A DNA stretch of 10,680 nucleotides from an uncultured Opitutia bacterium. GTDB lineage: Bacteria; Verrucomicrobiota; Verrucomicrobiia; Opitutales; UBA953. The translations under genes were made by a program, and so were the position numbers. Positions 6,809 to 10,680 of the stretch are shown here, one piece after another. The notes under the pieces were generated by a model. That model made no database searches. It saw only the letters and a program-made list of their open reading frames with translations, and was not told the origin of the DNA. The stretch spans positions 1 through 10,680 of the forward strand of contig CAINSX010000154.1 of assembly GCA_903853185.1 (NCBI GenBank), given 5' to 3'. Within the stretch, counting starts at the first letter, position 1. Each line of letters begins with the position of its first letter.

Positions 6809-8338
6809 ATGATTCCTTTCCTCGCCGATATCGATCCGGTCTTCAAGGTCCTGGCCCCGCGCCCGGCCGACTGGCTGTCCATCCTCCCGGAGATCGCCGT
6901 CGCCGGCCTCTCGCTCCTCTGCCTCCTGCAGGCCATGTTCCTCCCGAAGGCACTGCGCTCGCTCATCCCGATCACCGCCCGCACGGGCCTAATTCTGGTC
7001 GCGATCATGGCATTGACCAATGGTCCGTGGGTCCAATCGGCCGACGTCGCTTCATTCGCCGGCCTACTCCGCCAGAATCTGCCGACGGATGGCGTGCGCA
7101 TGGTCTTCCTGTTGTCGGCCCTGCTGACGAGCTTCCTCGCCGAAGGCTTCCTGCGCGATCGCGACGCCGCCGTGGCCGACTACCATCACGTGCTGCTGGT
7201 CGTGACCGCCGCGTTCATGCTCCTCGTGCAGTCGAATCACTTCGTCACGTTCTTCCTCGCGCTCGAGACGGCCGCCGTCGGCCTCTACGTGCTCGTCGGC
7301 TACCTGCGTCGCAGCGAAGCCTCACTCGAAGCCGGCGTGAAATACCTCGTTGCGGGCGGCCTCAGCTCCGCCCTCCTGCTGATGGGCATCGTGCTCGTCT
7401 ACGGTGCGCTCGGCGCGGCCCCAGGCGTAACCGACTCGCTCAACTTCACCCAGATCGGTCAGGCCCTCGCCGCCCAGTCCGCCGCGCACACGATCTCACC
7501 GCTGACGCTCACCGGCATCGCGCTGATCCTCGGCGGCGTCGCCTTCAAGCTCGGCGCCTTCCCCTTCCACACCTGGATCCCGGACGTCTACCAGGGCGCC
7601 CCGACGCCGACGACCGCGTTCCTCGGCACGGCCTCCAAGGCCGCCGGTGCGTTCACGCTCGTCCTCCTCGCGACTGGACCGTTCGCCCCGATTGCCGTGA
7701 AGCTCGCCCCGTTGCTCGCCGTCGGCGCCGTCCTCACCCTCCTCGCCGGCAACCTCGGCGCCCTCGCCACGATTGACGTGAAACGCACGCTCGCGCTCTC
7801 CGGCGTCTCGCACGCTGGCTTCATCCTCGCTGCGGTCACGGCCGCCCTCGTGCTACCGGGAGTCACCGCCTTCGGCTACGACGTCGAACAGGTCATCGTC
7901 ATCTACCTGCTCGCTTATGTGATCGGCACCTTCCTCACCGCCCAGGCGCTCGTCTCCCTGCCGGCCGTCGAAGACCATCGTCGCCCGCAGCTCGCCCTCC
8001 GCGGCCTGCTCCGTCGCTCGCCGCTCCTCGCCAGTTCGCTCGGCTTCGGCATCGGCTCCTTGGCCGGCGTGCCGCCCTCCGTGGGCTTCATCGCCAAGCT
8101 GCTCGTGCTGACACTGCTCGTCTCCGCTAAGCTCTGGTGGGTCCTCGGCGCCGCCCTCATCGGCGTGGCGATCAGCATCCATTACTACTTCTCGATCCTC
8201 CGCGAAGCGGTGGTCCGTCCGACCGACGCCGACGAAGAACTGGCTCCACTGGATATCCCCTTCGGCACCCGCTTCCTGATTGGCGCTCTGACCGCGGCCT
8301 CGATCATCGGCGGTCTCTTCGTCCTCTTCGGACGTTAA
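6809..8338 (+). CDS. nuoN: NADH-quinone oxidoreductase subunit N
   Basis: NuoN is the proximal antiporter-like subunit of complex I (ND2 homologue), next to NuoK and NuoJ in the membrane arm. The 509-residue product has about 14 transmembrane helices. Key residues are present: TM5 Glu153 (LALETAAVGLYVLVGY), TM7 Lys247 in FKLGAFPFHTW, followed by the intact IPDVYQGAPTP loop, TM8 Lys277 (GTASKAAG), His325 (SGVSHAGF), and TM12 Lys420 (PPSVGFIAKLLVL), which matches E. coli Lys395. It is therefore a normal subunit, in contrast to NuoM. It is the last nuo gene. Its TAA stop is shared base for base with the opposite-strand xer stop in a TTAA, so there is no intergenic room for a terminator. Confidence 0.97.
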   Translation: MIPFLADIDPVFKVLAPRPADWLSILPEIAVAGLSLLCLLQAMFLPKALRSLIPITARTGLILVAIMALTNGPWVQSADVASFAGLLRQNLPTDGVRMVFLLSALLTSFLAEGFLRDRDAAVADYHHVLLVVTAAFMLLVQSNHFVTFFLALETAAVGLYVLVGYLRRSEASLEAGVKYLVAGGLSSALLLMGIVLVYGALGAAPGVTDSLNFTQIGQALAAQSAAHTISPLTLTGIALILGGVAFKLGAFPFHTWIPDVYQGAPTPTTAFLGTASKAAGAFTLVLLATGPFAPIAVKLAPLLAVGAVLTLLAGNLGALATIDVKRTLALSGVSHAGFILAAVTAALVLPGVTAFGYDVEQVIVIYLLAYVIGTFLTAQALVSLPAVEDHRRPQLALRGLLRRSPLLASSLGFGIGSLAGVPPSVGFIAKLLVLTLLVSAKLWWVLGAALIGVAISIHYYFSILREAVVRPTDADEELAPLDIPFGTRFLIGALTAASIIGGLFVLFGR

Positions 8339-9282
8339 CGCCCCTTGCCCCGCCCGCGAGGGTGGTGGCGACGGTGCGCGTCCGACAAGGCTGTGCGATC
8401 GACCGACGTGTAGATCTGGGTCGTGGCGATGTCGGCGTGGCCGAGCATCTCCTGGATCGAGCGGAGGTCTGCACCGCCTTCGAGCAGGTGCGTCGCGAAG
8501 GCATGGCGCAGCAGGTGCGGCTTCACAGGTACCGACACGCCGGCGCGCTGGGCCGCCTGTTTTACACCAAGCCAGAAGGTCTTGCGGGAGATGGCAACGC
8601 CACGGGCACTCAGAAAGAGAGCGCTACCAGTCTTCGGGCGCACGAGCTTAGGCCGGCCGGCCTTGAGGTAGGCATGTAAGGCGACAAGCGCCGTCTCGCC
8701 GACGGGCACGACGCGATCCTTGGATCCCTTGCCGGTGACGCGCACCAAGGCCGAGTCGATGTCGATGGCCTGAATCTCGAGCCCACAGAGCTCGGAGATA
8801 CGCAGGCCCGAGCCGTACATCATCTCAAGCATCGCACGGTCGCGCAGTCCCTGCGGCGTGCCGGTGTCGGGCGCGGAGACGACCCTGGCGGCTTCTTCGG
8901 CGCTAATCATGCCGGGCAGCTTGCGGCGGAGTTTCGGACCGTGGGCGAGCTCGGTGAAATCGTCGCGGCGGAGGCCGCTGCGGACCAAATGGGCGGAAAA
9001 GGAACGCACCGCCGAAAGCCGGCGGGCCATCGAGGCGGCCGCGTGGCCCTTGCGGTCTAAAGCGCGCGTCCAAGAGTCGACGTCGGTGAGCGAGACTTCG
9101 GTCCAGTTCGTCCGGCCAGCCCGACCGCAATGGGCGGCGAAGCGGACCAGGTCGGATTCATAGGCCTCCGTTGTCAGCTTCGCCGCGCCACGCTCGAGCG
9201 AGAGGTGGGCCAGGAAGGCGTCCACCGACTCCTGGAGGTCGGGAGGCACCGTCTCACGGCGGACTCGGGGCGGCTTCGGCAT
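8335..9282 (-). CDS. xerD: Tyrosine recombinase, XerC/XerD type
   Basis: This is a site-specific recombinase that probably resolves chromosome dimers at dif. The 315-residue protein has a SAM-like DNA-binding N-terminal domain (about 14-105) and a catalytic domain (about 125-300). All six active-site residues are visible: Arg161 (GSGLRISELCGL), Lys185 (VTGKGSKDR), His256 and Arg259 (HLLRHAFATHLL), His282 (LGHADIATTQIY), and nucleophile Tyr291. The end (Tyr-Thr, then HRRHHPRG) resembles XerD more than XerC, hence the symbol, but with one Xer in view the assignment is moderate. It adds a basic GRGKGR tail, making it slightly longer than the usual 298 residues. No attL/attR, integron or phage genes are near, so a housekeeping Xer is more likely than a mobile-element integrase. 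It faces nuoN tail-to-tail with a 4-bp overlap and is divergent from argA across 48 bp. No clear ribosome site is visible. Confidence 0.92.
   Translation of the reverse strand: MPKPPRVRRETVPPDLQESVDAFLAHLSLERGAAKLTTEAYESDLVRFAAHCGRAGRTNWTEVSLTDVDSWTRALDRKGHAAASMARRLSAVRSFSAHLVRSGLRRDDFTELAHGPKLRRKLPGMISAEEAARVVSAPDTGTPQGLRDRAMLEMMYGSGLRISELCGLEIQAIDIDSALVRVTGKGSKDRVVPVGETALVALHAYLKAGRPKLVRPKTGSALFLSARGVAISRKTFWLGVKQAAQRAGVSVPVKPHLLRHAFATHLLEGGADLRSIQEMLGHADIATTQIYTSVDRTALSDAHRRHHPRGRGKGR
8350..8365 (+). terminator. Possible 3' hairpin after nuoN, inside the xerD 3' end
   Basis: CCGCCC-GCGA-GGGTGG can fold as a 6-bp stem (one G-T pair) with a GCGA tetraloop of the stable GNRA type in the nuo transcript, 12 bases after the nuoN stop. 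No T-run follows, so it is not a typical intrinsic terminator. It might protect the mRNA 3' end or slow polymerase. It lies in codons for the basic XerD tail, so the pairing may simply reflect Pro/Arg/Gly codons. Confidence 0.2.
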
Positions 9283-9319
9283 GCGTCATCAGTATTGCCC
9301 CGCCCGCTCGGGAGTCCAT

Positions 9320-9324
9320 AAGGA
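9320..9324 (+). promoter_or_regulatory. Shine-Dalgarno sequence of argA, deciding its start
   Basis: AAGGA lies 6 bases before ATG 9331, a good ribosome-site distance. It directly abuts the alternative in-frame TTG at 9325, which makes that codon an unlikely start. This is the only clear purine-rich ribosome site before a gene in the window. Confidence 0.6.
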
Positions 9325-9330
9325 TTGAGC

Positions 9331-10656
9331 ATGTCCAGCCAGCGTGAGCGCGCCATGAAGCCGACCGACCTCCGGGGAATCCTCCGGTATGTCCCGATGT
9401 TCCGCGACCACGTGTTCGTCATCGCGGTCGACGGCTCGATCGTGTCCCACGAGAATTTCGCGAACATCGTGACCGACATCGCGGTCCTGCGCAGCCTCTC
9501 GATCAAGGTGGTCCTCGTGCACGGTATCGGCCAGCAGCTCGTCGGTCTCGCCGGCGAACATAACATCGCGCTGTCCGACGTCCAAGGCGAAGGCCCCATC
9601 GACGCCACCACGATGTCGCTCGCCCGCGAAGCGTCGGCGCTCGTCTCGCAGTCCGTCCTCGAAAACCTTTCCCAGGCAGGACTGCGCTGCGCCATCACCA
9701 ACGCCGTCCGTTCCACCAAGATCGGCCGCATCAAGGGCGTGGACCACCTTTACGCCGGCAAGGTCGAGAAGGTCGATGCCGCCATCCTGAAGTCCATGCT
9801 CTCGCAGGACATCCTCCCGCTTGTCACGCCGATCGTGTGCGACCGCGAAGGCCAGTCGTTGCGCGTCAATAGCGACCACCTCGCGATGGAACTCGCCTCG
9901 GCGCTTGGTGCTTCGAAGCTCATCTACCTCACGCCCTTCAGCGGCCTGCAGGTCAACGGCGTCGTGCAGCTCAACCTGCCCGAGGACGACCTCAAGCGCC
10001 TGCTCGCGGACAAGACCGCGAAGCTCGACCCGCGCATCCGCAGCAAGGCCGTCCAGGCCGCCAAGGCCCTCGACAACGACGTCCCGCGTGCCCACATCCT
10101 CGACGGCCGCGTCTTCGGCTGCCTCCTCACCGAGATTTTCGACAAGGTCGGGCTCGGCACGATGGTGCACGCCAACGACTACGACCGCATCCGCCAGGCC
10201 AAGAAGAAGGACGCCCAAGCCCTCTACAACCTCGCCAAGCACGGCGCCAAGACCGACGCCCTCGTCGCCCGTACGCGCCAGCAGATCGAGGCGTCCTTCG
10301 CCGACTTCTACGTCTACGAGATCGACGACAGCATCATCGGTTGCGCGGCCCTGCGCCCCTACCCCGGCGGCAAGTCGATGGAGCTCGGCGCGGTCTACGT
10401 GCAGCCCTTCTACCATGGACGTGGCGTCGGCAGCAAACTCGTCGAGTTCGCCAAACGTCAGGCTAAGAAGCTCGGTGCGAAGAAACTCATCGCGCTCACG
10501 ACGCAGACGCAGGGCTTCTTCCAGTCCGCCTGTAACTTCGTGCCCGGCGCCCTCACGGACCTACCCGCCGAGCGCCGCAAAGCCCTCAAGGACAGCGGCC
10601 GTAATTCGCAGGTGCTCTCGTTCTCGCTCAGCCGACTGAGCGACTCGGTGCGCTGA
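9331..10656 (+). CDS. argA: N-acetylglutamate synthase (amino-acid kinase-like plus GNAT domain)
   Basis: ArgA transfers acetyl from acetyl-CoA to glutamate, the first step of arginine synthesis, and is typically inhibited by arginine. The 441-residue protein matches the classical two-domain ArgA (E. coli 443). Residues about 25-275 form an amino-acid-kinase-like domain. Its nucleotide loops are degenerate (FVIAVDGS without the kinase lysine, VHGIGQQL in place of a triple-Gly loop), as in ArgA, where this domain serves regulation rather than phosphorylation. It also has GRIKGVDHLYAGKV at 132-145 and the LLTEIFDKVGLGTMV linker at 265-279. Residues about 285-435 are a GNAT acetyltransferase with ELGAVYVQPFYHGRGVGSKL, containing the acetyl-CoA loop, then IALTTQTQGFFQ and a SQVLSFSL end. 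ATG 9331 is preferred over TTG 9325 because AAGGA is well spaced for it; ATG 9355 is also possible. No ARG box is seen in the 48-bp spacer shared with xerD. Confidence 0.95.
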   Translation: MSSQRERAMKPTDLRGILRYVPMFRDHVFVIAVDGSIVSHENFANIVTDIAVLRSLSIKVVLVHGIGQQLVGLAGEHNIALSDVQGEGPIDATTMSLAREASALVSQSVLENLSQAGLRCAITNAVRSTKIGRIKGVDHLYAGKVEKVDAAILKSMLSQDILPLVTPIVCDREGQSLRVNSDHLAMELASALGASKLIYLTPFSGLQVNGVVQLNLPEDDLKRLLADKTAKLDPRIRSKAVQAAKALDNDVPRAHILDGRVFGCLLTEIFDKVGLGTMVHANDYDRIRQAKKKDAQALYNLAKHGAKTDALVARTRQQIEASFADFYVYEIDDSIIGCAALRPYPGGKSMELGAVYVQPFYHGRGVGSKLVEFAKRQAKKLGAKKLIALTTQTQGFFQSACNFVPGALTDLPAERRKALKDSGRNSQVLSFSLSRLSDSVR

Positions 10657-10680
10657 ACCTCAGTTCGTCGCGAAGAAGCC

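Noticed and set aside
8335..9282. The tyrosine recombinase as an integrase of a genomic island or integron
   Set aside because: It is flanked by housekeeping genes, no direct repeats, tRNA, attachment site or cargo genes are present, and the sequence resembles XerC/XerD.
9295..9322. TTGCCC and CATAAG (16-bp spacing) as the argA promoter
   Set aside because: Transcription would begin at about the ATG and exclude the well-placed AAGGA ribosome site.
9325..9330. TTG at 9325 as the argA start
   Set aside because: It directly abuts AAGGA with no spacer, whereas ATG 9331 has a 6-base spacer; only two residues differ.

Overview
The window is a high-GC bacterial chromosome segment made almost entirely of housekeeping genes, tightly packed, with no RNA genes, insertion sequences, CRISPR arrays or phage genes that I can see. 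Most starts lack a Shine-Dalgarno sequence, and the complex I genes appear in a split layout. The general look suggests a high-GC Verrucomicrobiota/Opitutae-like bacterium, but this is an impression with no marker gene behind it, so treat the placement as low confidence.

Layout, left to right. (1) 1-975, minus strand: 5' part of a class II lysyl-tRNA synthetase gene (lysS), cut by the window edge. (2) 976-1079: divergent spacer with a short hairpin in the lysS leader and a 9-bp direct repeat on the thyA side. (3) 1080-2400, plus strand: thyA and folA, 4 bp apart. ThyA makes dTMP and turns methylene-tetrahydrofolate into dihydrofolate, and FolA reduces dihydrofolate back. (4) 2401-2535: spacer with no gene, ending in a pyrimidine-rich stretch. 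(5) 2536-8338, plus strand: nuoJ-nuoK-nuoL-nuoM-nuoN, the distal membrane arm of respiratory complex I with all three antiporter-like subunits, with gaps of 3-12 bp and hence probably one operon. nuoA-I are not upstream, so the complex I genes are split. (6) 8335-9282, minus strand: a XerC/XerD-type tyrosine recombinase, tail-to-tail with nuoN and sharing a TTAA at the stops. (7) 9331-10656, plus strand: argA, the two-domain N-acetylglutamate synthase that starts arginine synthesis. The last 24 bases hold nothing that can be called.

I found no new multi-gene system. Two observations stand out. NuoM lacks the transmembrane-7 lysine regarded as central to proton translocation in antiporter-like subunits, while NuoL and NuoN in the same operon keep it. 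The 7-mer CTTTCCG occurs (read by eye) only in gaps before genes, including directly before the nuoK and nuoL starts, which have no Shine-Dalgarno sequence.
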